Counted from the stretch's first letter, positions 23,283 through 35,080 are shown. The stretch: DNA of 64,000 nucleotides from Roridomyces roridus (GCA_029378245.1 JARKIF010000038.1:1-64000); one strand, 5' to 3'. Notes: generated by a model not told the origin, from the letters alone. Program-made: numbers and translations.

Positions 23283-23358
23283 AAATGTCAAGCCCAAGCC
23301 CGCCAAAGCCCAGCCCAAGCCCGGGCTTTTAAGCCCAGCCCGGCCCTGAACATCACTA
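22729..23358. mobile_element. Non-autonomous hAT-like element (MITE), 630 bp
   Basis: Bounded by terminal inverted repeats TAGTGATGTTCAGGGCCGGG and its complement at the right end. It is flanked by an exact 8-bp duplication TGTCAGGC (22721-22728 and 23359-23366), the target-site length of the hAT superfamily. The subterminal parts are dense in GGGC/GCCC words such as AAGCCCGGCC in both directions, so the single strand would fold strongly. No transposase is encoded. Superfamily assignment is by target-site length and repeat form. Confidence 0.8.
23237..23282 (+). repeat. Hexanucleotide repeat CGGGCT
   Basis: About 7.7 tandem copies inside the hAT-like element, probably expanded from its GGGCTC-rich subterminal sequence. 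Confidence 0.8.
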
Positions 23359-23366
23359 TGTCAGGC

Positions 23367-24608
23367 TCCCCCGGTGCTTCCCACAAGGGACCGCAGGAGC
23401 TCTTGATGATGAAGTGGTGCGCCCTCAGCCCAGGCTAATGAGCACGGGTAAGTAGACCGTAGCAGACTGATGATTGGTGAACGAGGCAACAAGTTAACCG
23501 TAGGTGTGGCCGCTGGCGTCGGTTGGGCGTCGGTGAAACTGCCAGCGGAGAGGGCGGGAATCTGGATAAGGGCTTGTCAAGCCTGATTCATGTTCAATTA
23601 AATTGGTTGGTGCTCGACCCAGCTTTCAAATGTGGAGGCACCTGGAAGGCGGCGGTCGAGATTGGGTCGAGAGGCTGAAAGCAAGAGCAAGCCCTTCGAA
23701 AGGGGTTACTGTGACAGTCCTGGGATTTCCATCGGCAAAGAACCCGACATCTGTGCATGACATTTGCACAGATGTTGAAAGATCTCTCGGATATGACTGC
23801 TCCCGGAAGTTGAGGTCATCGCTATTGCGTTGGGGCGCGGCAATCATCGGCTTCACGCCAACTTCACGCAGCATTTGGCTGGATGCATCAGTGCTGATGC
23901 AAAAACTACTTACAAAAACGTGATGGCCCGCAAAAACCAAAAATTAGGGCACCCTATAGAAACCTGTACCTAACGGTATCAGGAATCTTAACGCTTTGTC
24001 TTCTTCATGCGGCACGGAAAGAGTGCATTCGAGGTTTTGAGCAACAACAGTTAGTGAAAGTAGAAAGCTTAAGATTTGTAAATTGTAGGAGAATTGGCGA
24101 GTCGGGTGCATGAAAAAGACGGACTGAAGTAGATGACGGCGAATCTGTACGCCCTCGCGGTCAGTTCTGTGTGGAAGGAGAAGCGCCTGATATGCGTGCA
24201 AGCTGACCCATGTTTGCAGTCCGAAGTGGTCGGTTTTCTCAGTCAACTCTCGAATTCCGTCCAACGGTGTGAGTCTTATATCCGATGAGTAAATCCAAAG
24301 CAGGTCGACTCGCCAGCAGGCTGCAGCAGCCAACGGTCTGTTTGTTCTTCTTCATTTCGTATAATGGTCGTTCAACGGAGTTGGGAGCCAGAGAATAAGT
24401 AGGGCGCGAGAGTCCGAAGCTGACAGGATGATGGTGGTACGAAAGAAAGAGGTGATCTGATTGGCTACAACATGGACAAACTGATCATGATGGGTAAAGT
24501 TTTCACACGGTTGCAATCACAATTCAGGTAAGGAATGCCTATGTTTCTATACTACAATTTACACAGCGGTCCCCGGTAACAAACTGCCTAGTTTCCACAG
24601 TATGAGTC
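23367..24608. other. Intergenic, one unassigned open frame
   Basis: A 129-codon minus-strand open frame (23944-24333) and a 106-codon plus-strand frame (23603-23923) are present. Neither resembles a family and neither has a clear promoter. If the foldback element next door is ignored, the ancestral 3' end of the DUF6535 gene would fall near 24559. Confidence 0.35.
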
Positions 24609-24614
24609 TGACCT

Positions 24615-25444
24615 TATGGCGGTCAAAGTGCACTTTTAATCAAGCGCACCATTTTTTCGCAAAAATGGGGTTCCGCACCACTTTTTCACTCCAAAATCAA
24701 TTTTCGCGCCCCATTTCAAGTTCCTAAGTTCGAAAAAAATGGGGCGCGCAACGCGACTCGCGCGCGCTCCATTTCTTGTGACATTTCTGTTCATTTCTGA
24801 TGTCCGAGACTGGTCCAGACCCGCGCTCCATTCTTTCGGCGCTAACTTGACAGCGCGCGCTCTCCATTTTTGCTTTCCATGCGCGCTCCATTTTTCTGAC
24901 TAGCGGACTTGCAGAATTCAACATTCGGAAGCCGAGACTGCCGTGATTTCGGCATCTCGGCACCGAGTGCCCGGCGTTGCCACACGATGTAGGCCATTCC
25001 AGCATAGTGACTTGGATATGACTTGCTTCATTTGAGAGGGTGGAAACGGGACCTGAGTGCAATTGTGCCAATGGTGGCATCAGTGATCGTGTGCCGGCCG
25101 TTGATCCGAAGCGGCCTTTCCTGCATTTCTTTTTCAGAAGTCCACGAGTTGAAAAAAATGGAGCGCGCAATTTGAAACCACAAATGGAGTGCGCGCCGTC
25201 AACTTAGCGCCGAAAGATTGGAGCGTGGGTCTGGATCGGTCTCGGCCATCAAAAGGGGAGTGCACATGTGAGCGATGTCAGAAATAAAGGAGCGCGCGCA
25301 AGTCGCCTCGCGCGCCCCAAAATTTTTGAACTTTTCAACTTGGCACGGGGTGCAAAACACCATTTTGGAGCAAAAATGTGGTGCGAAAGGTGCTTTTCAC
25401 GAATATGTGGTGCGCATGATTAAATGTGCATTTTGACCGCCATA
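24615..25444. mobile_element. Long-TIR foldback element (MITE), 830 bp
   Basis: The two ends are inverted copies over roughly 290 bp each, starting TATGGCGGTCAAA and ending in its complement. Paired inner words include GCGCACCA and TTTCGGCGCTAA, GCGCGCTCCATTTTT. Flanking TGACCT at 24609-24614 and 25445-25450 is a perfect 6-bp direct repeat; a TA target with shorter element ends is an alternative reading. The arms are rich in GCGCGC and in A/T runs. No transposase is encoded. It lies at the 3' end of the DUF6535 gene and supplies that frame's stop codon. Confidence 0.75.
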
Positions 25445-28400
25445 TGACCTTGTATCGGTGCCATGTCCCTTCCCAGTCAAGTTCCTCTACTTGTTCTTCT
25501 TGAGAATCTGCTGCCATTTTAATGTCCTCAGCCAAGTCTTCAAGCAGGAGTATGAGCTTCTCTGTTTCCCCATGCTTCACATTCAGAAGGTTGTTATTCA
25601 TAACCGACAATGACCTTGCTTTTTCTGCAGCTTGGGACACAGCTTCTGCTATAGTTGCTGCATATTCTGTCAGCTCAATTTTTGTCACAGGATTCCAACA
25701 ATCATCCACAGCAATGGAAGCCCAAATGCTTGATTGAACAAGCCCTTCCACGCCATGGACAGTGGGGAAGTCAAAAGAATTCCAAATCCAACAAAGCAAT
25801 TTGGTCACCAAGTCTCTCGGCTTTTGATCCCTATTCACTGAAAGATGTATTTGGGAATCAGTGTTTGGATTTATGCTCCATGCATTGGACAGGGTTTTCA
25901 CAAATTCATCCAATAACACATCAGCAAATGTCAACATGGTTGCACTTCTCAACTGGAGAGCAAGTTCAGATTGCATACATGGATGCCAGTGGGATATTTT
26001 GGACATGGCATGACCAATCTTGATATATATATATCCGAGTCCGCTTCCGTACGGATATTGCACAAATAATGGTCCGAGCCAGCTCCATAGATTCATATCC
26101 AACATGATAGCCTGCACATCCTCATCTGTAAACCACACTTGGTGGCTCATTTGAAACACAAATGTGAAAATTGTGTATGAATCATCATAACCGTAGCCAA
26201 CATCATTGTGCTGCAAGAGCTGTTTCATAATGAACCCGAGTGACTCAATCCGGAGTTTTTGATCCAAACAGTGTCTGCAACCGAGTAGAGTACGCAAGAG
26301 ATGCATAAGCATGGGAACAATTGGGTAGATGCATTGTTCAGGGTGGTCAGAAATGTGGTTGAGGGCCTCTAATATCCAGCTGATATGATCTGGCAAATTA
26401 CGTGCCACTTTGTATAATTCATTTTCAATGTTTGTGAGCCAAAGTGTTGAGCAGATAATGGTCATGGAATTTGTTCCATCACCATTGTCCGCAAGTGTTT
26501 TACAGAAGTCAAACACTATTTTTTGCTGTTTGTGATTGATGATGAGAAGGCACCCCTCTGGCTCTTTTGCAAAATCAATTATTTGATTTAAAATTGATGC
26601 CACAGCTCGTTTCCGGAAATTGTTCCTTTGCATCTTTACTATCAAGGTTTCAATAATTTGATAGAGGAGAGACTCATGGAATTTTCTGGAGAACAGTTCA
26701 GCTCCTCATTGAAGACAGACATCATGTATCTTACCTTTTGTCCATCCACAAAGCACCTTCATTAAGATTGCCATCAGACAGGCAAAAGTTAAGACAGAAT
26801 AGGAAGGCTGCAAAAATAGAGTCATCGCCTTTTGGCTGGGGTGCCTTGACCCCGAGAAGAAAATTCCTGATGAGGTCCGGGTGTGCATATCTCAGAGATG
26901 GAATCATATACAGCAGCCATCGAAGTTCAGTGCTATCCAGAAATTCAGTGGACAAAAGCTCTGGAAGACCTGAAGCCACAATCTGCTGTACTCTGCGCAA
27001 TTTCCCATGATGAAAAGCACGGGCAAATATCTCTGCATTCTCTGCGGATGAATCAATGGTCCGTAAGGTGCAATAAGCTTGCCCTAAATTGATTGCAATT
27101 TGTTCCATGCCTTCATGCACTGCATCAATGAAATATACAGGCTCTGGGTAAAAGTCACCCCAAAATTCAGATTGAAAACACTCTACAAAATTCTCTCGCA
27201 ATCGTGCCAGGAGGGTGGGGAGATTATCTACAGATGTAGGCCACTGAAGCTCCAATGTGATTTCAGCACACATAGAGAGAATTCTTGGGTCTGTAGAGGT
27301 TTCAATCATCCATGCCACAGCTCGCACTTCAGGTGAAGGAGATGGTGGCTCCTTGAGTGGCTTGAGCCAGGTAGAATGAACAATTTGTGACTCTGAGTAG
27401 CTGTGGAGGGAGATGCTGGATGTGGGCAATGCAGGAAGTCTTGATTTGCCAAAAAAATTGTTTGAGACTGGGGTATAACCTCCAGCATTGTCTTTGTATA
27501 TGCTTCAAGCATTTATAAGAGAATGACACCAATGGACTGAAGATGCTGATGATTTTTTTGCATAGTTGATTGATAGGTTTTGCGAGAGGGTTCTGGAAAG
27601 GAGAGTCCTGGAAGATCATTGCTGATATTAGGAAACCACTGTATGAACCAAATCCAGCAACTGTGAAGGCTAGGACAGTAATGGCCAGGACATGGTGGAC
27701 TGTCCAGAGATAAATTGAGAGTGCCACAGCAAATATAAGAAGTGCAAATTGCAGCATGAGAGGGAATAGCTGCATAATGGCTTCAAATCTCCACCGTCGA
27801 AGACCATCATGTTTCCGTTGACGTTCAAGTCCACGTTCTGCAATTGTTCCTCTGCTCTCCCCAGCCAAGGAATAATACATGAGCCATTGTTTCCCGAGAA
27901 CAGCCAGTAGAGCAGCAAGGAGTGTAGCACTGAGGCTGACATATAGCAGGGTTTGTGCTGCCAAGACTGCATGTGGTACTGGTGTCACCGGTGTCCCAGG
28001 TGTCCCCTGGATTTCCGGTTGGATCTGGATAATAAAGGCTGAACTGACAGCAGAAAAAAGACCCGCCTGGTTTCTGTTAGAAAGGAAATAGAAGATAACA
28101 TAGGCATTGGCACATACAAAAATAAGAGCTGTATCAGGATCTGTTCCATATTTCTGTTGATATTCCCTATCATAGTCATCGGACACAGTCTTGTATGCGT
28201 TCCAGAATTCAGTTTTCTTGTCAACAGCGGGTTTCTTTGGGACAAATTCATTCAACAATCTGTGAACTGCCATGAGCACAGTAGTTGCACAAGACCGTAA
28301 GACAGACTTTGTGATCTGTTCCTTATTCTCGTCAACAATGCCTTTCAAGCATTTCTGTAGTTCGTCAATAAATCTGCAATATAATCAGAATGATACAGAC

Positions 28401-28482
28401 TTGCAATTTCAAATTGATTGATCTACCTTTGGTCTTTTGTGTCCAAAGTTTCACTGCTGGCTTCAAAATGAGGCAGTTCCAT
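25335..28482 (-). CDS. DUF6535-type multi-pass membrane protein, 3' end in a transposon
   Basis: Five exons: 28482-28427, 28373-28118, 28066-27480, 27439-26735, 26685-25335; 984 aa, in frame throughout. Intron 3 (40 nt, GTTATA) is the least certain. The conserved block has FWNAYKTVSDDYDREY, then LIF|AGLFSAVSSAFIIQ across intron 2, then LLAALLAVLGKQWLMYY and RRWRFEAIMQLFPLMLQ. Four hydrophobic segments (about residues 103-120, 140-170, 208-235, 240-265) fit a membrane anchor. The long C-terminal part, starting STWLKPLKEPPSPSPEVRAV, is helical and probably cytosolic. DUF6535 proteins are abundant in Agaricomycetes and their function is unknown. The last 36 codons come from the foldback element. 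The gene is AT-richer than its neighbours. Confidence 0.8.
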
Positions 28483-28546
28483 TTGCTGGCAGTGAAATTG
28501 AGCAGTCAGGGTGGGTGGGAAGAACAAAGCAGGTGGCTGTCAGAAG

Positions 28547-28553
28547 CTTTATA
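28547..28553 (-). promoter_or_regulatory. TATA box of the DUF6535 gene
   Basis: TATAAAG on the minus strand, about 65 nt upstream of the ATG at 28482. Confidence 0.5.
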
Positions 28554-28701
28554 CTCCCGCGGAATGTATTCTTGGATGACAGTTGACCACATGCTGTGAA
28601 GATTCTTCTCCAGGTCTCGGATATTGCGTTGGAATCGGGGAACTCACTCGTGGACGTGGAATCCCAGCCGTATACTGAGAAGTGGAAGATTCAACCACAG
28701 T

Positions 28702-29212
28702 TCAGCCGAGCACATGCCACACATGGCATTCACTAGACACGGATTTTTTTTCGTCTGGAATAATCGTGTGATACTCGGAACTTGAAATAAATGTCAGATC
28801 GGAGACAGTAAGGCGGTGATGGAGACGGAAGAGGAAAGTAGCCAGCCACGATCGCGTGAAAAATGGTACAGGGCGCGTCTCCCTAAGTATCTCCTTGATC
28901 CGTACATCGAGGCCCCTGGTTATGCAAGAAGACTGATTTGATCTATACACATAGATCGCCCAAGTGAAGAAAAAACACAATATGCCACCACCTGTCCAAG
29001 TTGACCGTCAAGGTATAAGTTCCAGCATCAAGCTCCGAGCTACGGATCCCTGCAGGATGGCGATGTTCTTCGGCCCATCCAAATGGGAAGATAGGGTGCT
29101 CCTGCCCTGCTGATTCCAATTCATCCGCCTGGATGTCGATCGGGACATCTCGAGGCACCGGGCGCTCCAAGGTCTGCCGGAGATGAAGTATGTGGTTGGG
29201 TGCCTGCACCAT
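28702..29212 (-). CDS. Hypothetical protein, 153 aa
   Basis: Exon 1 is 29212-28992, exon 2 is 28942-28702, with a 49-nt GTGGTG...TAG intron; the joined length is an exact multiple of three. A second acceptor 27 nt further in also keeps the frame. Exon 1 carries ERPVPRDVPIDIQADE and DAGTYTLTVNLDR; exon 2 has RIKEILRETRPVPFF. There is no signal peptide or membrane span. Upstream, a TATATAAG at 29406-29413 and a 54-nt GTACGT...TAG segment (29295-29242) look like a promoter and a 5' UTR intron, which supports a real transcription unit. The family is not recognised. Confidence 0.5.
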
Positions 29213-29405
29213 TGCCGCTAAAGATGACACGTTCTTTGTTTCTAGGAGTCAGATTTATTTAGCAAGTTTCAATGCCATTCGGAGATGTCACGTACAACTG
29301 TCGAAAGAGCTGGAAGGGCTGCAAGGTAAGGAGCCTTGGGAAACCTGACTGCTGGGAGGAACGTGGGCTCCCTCGATCGAGTTGAATGAGTGGTCAGCGC
29401 CGAGT

Positions 29406-29413
29406 CTTATATA
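29406..29413 (-). promoter_or_regulatory. TATA box of the 153-aa gene
   Basis: TATATAAG on the minus strand, upstream of the putative 5' UTR intron. Confidence 0.45.
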
Positions 29414-30803
29414 TCCTTCGGAGTACACGTAGCACAAATTGGCTATGCTTTGCTGGCCACGCCACAAGTAATGCCAGCGAATAGGTCAGAGTGCATAAAT
29501 TCATAGGAGCATTAGACTGCATCAGATCGTCTTCCAACGCTTGACTTAATAAGAGTTGTCGATAATAAACCGAATCGCGTCCCGGCGGAAGTCTTACACG
29601 TAGGACCTTGTGTGAAAGCAGAGGATTGCAGACGCACATCCTTCTCAAGCATAGAGCCTTGAGTCTGCCAAACCATGTTCTCTTGTGTGCGTCGCTGCTT
29701 CGCCAAGGTGATCTCGGAGGGCACTGGGATGCGAGGTCATTGAACACTGATAAATAATAGAGAGATAGAGGAGAGAGTGGACGATGCGATTCGCATGAGT
29801 ACGATGTCGTAAATTGGTTCCTGTTGGTACAACGAGAAAAGACTGCTCGTTATTTTGTGGAAGACATAGGCGACCTGTCTCGCGATCAGGCACCGCAACC
29901 ACGTATCGAAGAATTAGACTTACTTCGGTCAAAATGTTCAATGATACCCTCGACACTGAAGCTGAAAGTGTACGGTGGTTAAACCTGTACGTACATTAGA
30001 TTCCGAGTCTCTCTCTCTGAGCCGTCACCTGTGTCTTATATAACGGTACCTCCACAGACAGGGGTCTGCGCCACGAATCGCGAGCCCTTTCAAGACAGAA
30101 ACAAGTTTCAGGACCCTGATTGAAGGATCCGGAAGAGGGGGCACGAACGTATATCCCTCGTAATCGCGACCTCCGCTTGTTCTGCTTTCTATTGGTGGTA
30201 AAAATACCGTTTTGTACAGGATTAAACTGGAACTCGCCGTGTTGTATGGGCATTCGAGGCAGGGGTCTTCGGCCTACAAAGTGAGGAGTTGAGAGCGGAG
30301 TTGCGGAGGGACAGCCGTCGAAGTATCATTGAGCTGCGCGGTGGTATTGGAGCCGAGGGTGGCGAAACTACGCCCTTCGTCCGTGTTGTGCCCAGCCCAA
30401 CCTGGAGAGTGCAATTCGAGTGGCCAGACGGACGGGCACTAAGCGGTGAAGAAAAACCCATGAGGGCCCGTCGTCCGATTCCCGGCAGCGGAATGCCTGC
30501 GGAACGTATCCACGGGAAGGCTGCGCAGACACTTGTGCTCACTAAAGGTATTGCGAGTCAGGAACGTCTTAAAGTAAGGGGCATTCCCGGACGTCTGACG
30601 AGGACCTGGAGTGAGTGTTGTTGCGACGTCCACGTCAAGAGCAAGTCGGGATCGGCTTTTCGGCTCCACGCTTGTGCTTGTGACATGATCGTGACGCGAT
30701 CACTACCTGTTCTGTCCTCCCTCCTCGTCCGGCGTCCCGTTCGTGGTGCGCCCTTGTGGAATTCAGTCTAAGAGTTCTTACCCATACATCCAGATCGACG
30801 ACG
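29414..30803. other. Intergenic; possible small minus-strand transcription unit
   Basis: A TATATAAG on the minus strand near 30033-30040 precedes a short reading frame that starts like a signal peptide (MRIASSTLSSISLLF, near 29790) but stops after about 19 residues. It could be a decayed small secreted protein gene. No firm gene is seen. Confidence 0.3.
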
Positions 30804-32455
30804 ATGGCGACGCGCAAGCAAGTCACCTACAGCAAACGTCACAGGCCCAAGACGCGATCCACTAAACCCGCGTCACCGTCCGTAGTCAACGAGCTTGAAG
30901 ATCCTGACCAGTACCTTTCTCATTCTGAATTGTCTCGTAGACTTCTCAAACGCAGCCGCGATTCATCCCACTCCGATTCTCCCTCGATCTCCAAACGTCT
31001 TAAAGTCGCGGCGTCTTCGCAAAGCTCTCGTCCTGATGCCTCACCTTCGCGACGTCCCAAACCACGCACCTCATCGAGGAATCTGAAAGAAAACGCGTCC
31101 GCTCGTGGACCTGCTCGCGACGACCAGTACCCCAAATCGCCTGCGTCATCCCACCTCTTACGCCAATCCCCCGCGAAACGTGGTTTGTCCCAGACCAGAG
31201 CCCATCCAAACGTCTCGGCTTCTCATGACCGCGTTCTTTTATCCACTGCCGAACATCCTCCTTTCTTCAGCCAGAACTCACAATCGCCCTCGGATCGGTT
31301 CTCTAGCAACTTCCAGACCGCATTCACAAATAAAAGGCCCTCCTACGGATCTGAGATTGCTGGGATCCCATTTTCTGTCCTCCCCGGCGACGGACTTGCC
31401 TTTGACCACCAGTTCTTCGTGGACGCACAGGGTAGCTCGACGCCCGCTCCACCGAGAAATCGGAAACGCAAACGCGCGGCGCGTGCTGAGCCACTACCCC
31501 CTCCCACCGCCAGAGTCGGGCCTCAGGCTCATCGTAACGAATCAGACCTCATACCCTCCCTCTCCGTCTCGCTCTCCCCCATTCCCATCGTGCCGCGCGG
31601 CATGAAAGCGCTCTCTACGCGCGAACGTAGTCCCTGGCTGAGCGATAGCATCATCTCGCCGCCGGGCTCAGACGAGTGGGAGCGCATTCCACAGGAAATT
31701 GAGCTCGATGGCAATTTGGCGTCCAGAAATCCTGACTTCGAGGTGATGATCCAGACGGATGCAGATGATACCTCCTCGTTCGGGCCCGGGCTGACACCTG
31801 GGCTCCCTTCATTTGTGTTTGCTGGTCGTAGTCACGGGAAGGATGAAGAGGGGACGATAACTGAGGACATGATGGATGGAGGTACTGGCGTTATCTGCTC
31901 CATCATCTCGAAAGATTCGACCGTACCAGCTCAAGGTGCGTCTCCCTTTCGTGTCACGGGGCTGCTGTTCTGAACTTGTGTGTTTTAGTAGCCACGAAAA
32001 AGCGCCTCGGTATCCGCACAACCTCTCCTTCCACTTCTGTTCCCGCTCCTTCGTGTTCCACAGTCGCAACGAACGAAAAGCATATAGTCATTCCAGCGGC
32101 AGATGAACCTGCACCCGACTCCGTCATCCCTCTTGCTGCCGACCCCTCCCCTGTCCCCGCTACTACCACAGCTCCAACGAAGCTGAAGCTAAAGCCCAAA
32201 CCGCTGAACTCTAAAGCCAAAGTGATATCGAAGCCGTCCCGTGTCGTCCCTATCGTCCTACTCCCGAAACTGAAGCGTACGCGCAATCCTCCCCGTCGAG
32301 GATCCACACCAGACGAGTTGGACGTCCTCGATCTTACTGCGATTCCCGTTTTGCAGCAGCAGGAGAAGGGGAAGATGAGTGCAATTTCCGAGGAAGACGA
32401 GGGAGATTCAGAGGATGAGTTGTTGTTGAAGCCTGGGTTTAATGTTTGGGAGTGA
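30804..32455 (+). CDS. Basic Ser/Pro-rich, probably nuclear protein
   Basis: Exon 1 is 30804-31935, exon 2 is 31989-32455, with a 53-nt GTGCGT...TAG intron; 532 aa. The N-terminus (MATRKQVTYSKRHRPKTRS) and later clusters (RNRKRKRAAR, KKRLGIR) are strongly basic and suggest nuclear or chromatin association. The body is disordered, rich in Ser/Pro with many SP/TP sites that could be phosphorylated by cell-cycle kinases. The C-terminus is acidic (SEEDEGDSEDELLLKPGF). The start is the ATG that follows the in-frame leader. A KQVTYSKR-like opening occurs in several cohesion and replication regulators, but I cannot place it in a family. Convergent with the repeat-protein gene. Confidence 0.75.
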
Positions 32456-32641
32456 ATCGCTCGAGGTGTGTGGGTTTTTCCTCGCGTTTCAAGTGGATGA
32501 ACTGAATCCGTTTCTCACAGCTGAAATCCGTTATTGTCGTCGCATTCGTGTTCGTATCGCATTACATTGAAATAATACTGTAAGTCGTGGATGTCATTTG
32601 TTTATATCGGATCCCTACTAGTGAGTCGGTTTAACCCCACT

Positions 32642-34329
32642 CTATTTCACTGGCACGTTCACTGGTCGCCAAATCCACTGATCGCCAAAGCGCTGAACCG
32701 TCTCCCGCCGGAAACGCGCCTCGATTTTCTTGGCTTTGGATTCAGCTCTGTTTTTCTCCTGCGGCCAGCGAGACGGAGGGCGTACGTGCACCCGCGACTC
32801 TGATCGGATGGATGGGGATGATGAGAGCTTGGGTTTGTCTTGCGGCCAGCGGGACTCGGGGCGGACACGCGTCTCTGATTTGATGGATGGCGATGGGGGC
32901 CTGGGTTTGTCTTGCGGCCAACGGGACTGATGGCGCGCGCGTACCTCCAAGCTCTTGGAATCGGATTCGGATTGGGACGTTGGTTTGTAGTGGGAGTGAC
33001 GGCGCACAAGCGCCTCCAAGTTCTCGAATTCGGCGGGTTGGGACTTGTGTTTGTCCTGCGGCCAGCGAGAATGGGGGCGTACGAGCGCCTCCAAGTTGTC
33101 GGATTCGGCAGATTGGGATTGGGATTTAGGTTTGTAGTGGGAGTGAGAGCGCACAGGCGCCTCGAAGTTATCGGATTGGGATTCGTGTTGAGACTTGGGC
33201 TTGTCCTGTGGCCAGCGGGACTGAGGGCGCACATGCGCCTCCAAGTTCTCGGATTCGGCGGGTTGGGACTTGGGTTTGTCCTGTGGCCAACGGGACCGAG
33301 GACGTATGCGCCCATCCAAGCTCTCGGATTCGGCGGATTGGGAAGTTGGTTTGTAGTGGGAATGAGGGCCCACGCGAGCCTCCAAGTTATCGGATTGGGA
33401 CTCGTGTTGAGACTTGTGTTTGTCTTGCGGCCAGCGAGACTGAGGGCGTACGCGCCCATCCAAGCTCTCGGATTCGGCGGATTGGGACTTGGGTTTGTAG
33501 TGGGAGTGAGGGCGTACATGCGTCTCCAAGTTCTCGGATTGGGAAAGGGATGGTGATTTGGCTTTGTCTTGCGGCCAGCGGGACTGAGGGCGTACGGGCA
33601 TCTCCAACCTCTTGGGTTCGGATTCGGATAGGGATGGGGCTTTGATTTTGTCCTGCGGCCAGCGGGACTGACGGCGCGCTCGAGGGAGGGGGACGCTGTC
33701 TGCGTCGTTGTCGGGGTCTTGGCCCTCCGACGGTTCGGTGGCACGCGCATCTTTGGGTTGCTTGGGATGCTAGTCGACAACACCAATCAGTCTCAGTAAG
33801 ACACGAGGACGAGGGCAAGACGCACCTTGAAGATGATCCAATCCCCCGGTCGCACCTTCAAGGCGACCTCGGACTCGAGTCGAGAGACCCGAGACTTTGA
33901 TGGGCGCGAGTTGGTGTGGAACGATACGTGTCGACTCAGAGCGTCGCGATGACCGCTGTGCGACTCGGAGGTGTCGGAGCTGCGAGGACTGCCCGAGAAG
34001 CTCCACGTGCGCCGCAGGTCGCCAGGTTGGCTCTGGCCTTCCTCCATCTCGATACGGAGTGTCAGTAAGAGTCGAGGATGTGAACCCGGGTGGAAATTGA
34101 AACGCACCTCGAAGATATCCCACTCCCCTGGGCGAGCCTTCAAGTCGACGACCTCCGAGTCCAGTGGAGAGCCGCGCGACTTGGAGAGGCGCCAGTTGGC
34201 TTGGAACGATACGCGTCGACTCAAAGTGTCACTCTGTGAGCTCGAGGCGTTGGAGCTGAGAGGACTGTCGACGTCCGAGTCGCTCGACACGCGGAGGATG
34301 CCACTTTGATTGTGGTTTTGGCCATCCAT
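32642..34329 (-). CDS. Tandem-repeat (RPxSRWPQDK) protein with duplicated N-terminal exons
   Basis: Three exons: 34329-34108, 34047-33826, 33769-32642; 523 aa. Exons 1 and 2 are both exactly 222 nt and encode two copies of one 74-residue module, with SRRVSFQANWRLSKSR against SRHVSFHTNSRPSKSR and KARPGEWDIFE against KVRPGDWIIFK. The introns after them (60 and 56 nt) both begin GTGCGT, so the duplication took the intron along. Exon 3 is mostly tandem repeats of two alternating types, RPQSRWPQDKxKSQ and RPHSHYKPxSQSAESESL, about thirteen in all. It is charged, has no signal peptide or membrane segment, and no recognised domain. Function unknown. Confidence 0.75.
32750..33700 (-). repeat. Coding minisatellite in the repeat-protein gene
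   Basis: Units of about 66-75 bp, two alternating types, in frame with exon 3. Both strands stay open over long stretches because of the repeat, which produces spurious plus-strand frames. Confidence 0.8.
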
Positions 34330-34384
34330 CGAAGATGCGTGTACGAGTCAAGGATGTGGGCTCGCGCACCAGATGGCCGTTGGT

Positions 34385-34392
34385 CTTTTATA
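34385..34392 (-). promoter_or_regulatory. TATA box of the repeat-protein gene
   Basis: TATAAAAG on the minus strand, 56 nt upstream of the ATG at 34329. Confidence 0.55.
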
Positions 34393-34549
34393 TTGGAACT
34401 CCCTGGCCCATTGACATCCCGAAGTGGTAATCACGGGAAAAAGTGAGGGGCTTGGACGGGCGGACGTCTATTGTTCGTCCGCCTGTGGCTGTTCATTCAT
34501 TATCATTGTGCTAAATAGGTACCAGCACGTGTGCGCGTTGCGTCACTCG

Positions 34550-35080
34550 TCACTGGATCGCTATGTAGGCAAAGAGGAACGAACAACTGTAAACCATGCA
34601 TCCACCCGCCGAGTTCCACTCCAAAAACATGGCAAACAATGCCGAGGCGATGAATGGGGTCAAAGCGCGCGTGATGGTCGATATCATCTGCGCCACCGCG
34701 TTCGTCGACGAGAGCGCTGCAGGCCGCGGCGAGCTGTTGACGATGTATAGTTGGGCCGCAGCTGTGATACACAGAAATTGAATGAAATTTCCGCTTGTTT
34801 GCATCGACCGCGCCGAACTCACCATACGACACACCCAGCATGAGGGTCGAAGCAAGCTGGATGACGACCAGCGTGCATGCGATTGCATCCAGTTGCCCTT
34901 TTATTACGGGCGAGGATCATAGGTGAGGACTACCACAATTTCAGTCAAGACTCAATGGAATGCCGAGGGAATGACAAACCTGTTTGAGACCGACGAGGCC
35001 GATCAAGAAGAAAAGAAAGAAAGCAAGGCAACAGTAGCACACGGATCTCATTCTATTGCCACTGAGATGGCGCCGAGACT
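34550..35080 (-). pseudogene. MFS transporter relic, C-terminal part
   Basis: Minus-strand pieces read like the last membrane helices of a major facilitator superfamily transporter. DAIACTLVVIQLASTLML comes before a GTGTGT...CAG intron, then LYIVNSSPRPAALSSTN, AQMISTITRALTPFIAS, LFAMFLEWNSAGG and a stop at 34550. The pattern (SxxNGxAQMxSTxxRAxxPxxASxLFA) matches helices 10-12 of multidrug or peptide MFS carriers. Further upstream only one hydrophobic segment (FLFFLIGLVGLKQ) is left, so at most a quarter of a transporter remains. Read by eye. Confidence 0.55.

Noticed and set aside
30289..30771. 160-codon plus frame before the basic protein
   Set aside because: No coding character; it ends just before the true ATG and the frame does not join the next gene.
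32912..33556. 214-codon plus frame opposite the repeat protein
   Set aside because: Created by the minisatellite, which leaves several frames open; splice and start signals support the minus strand.
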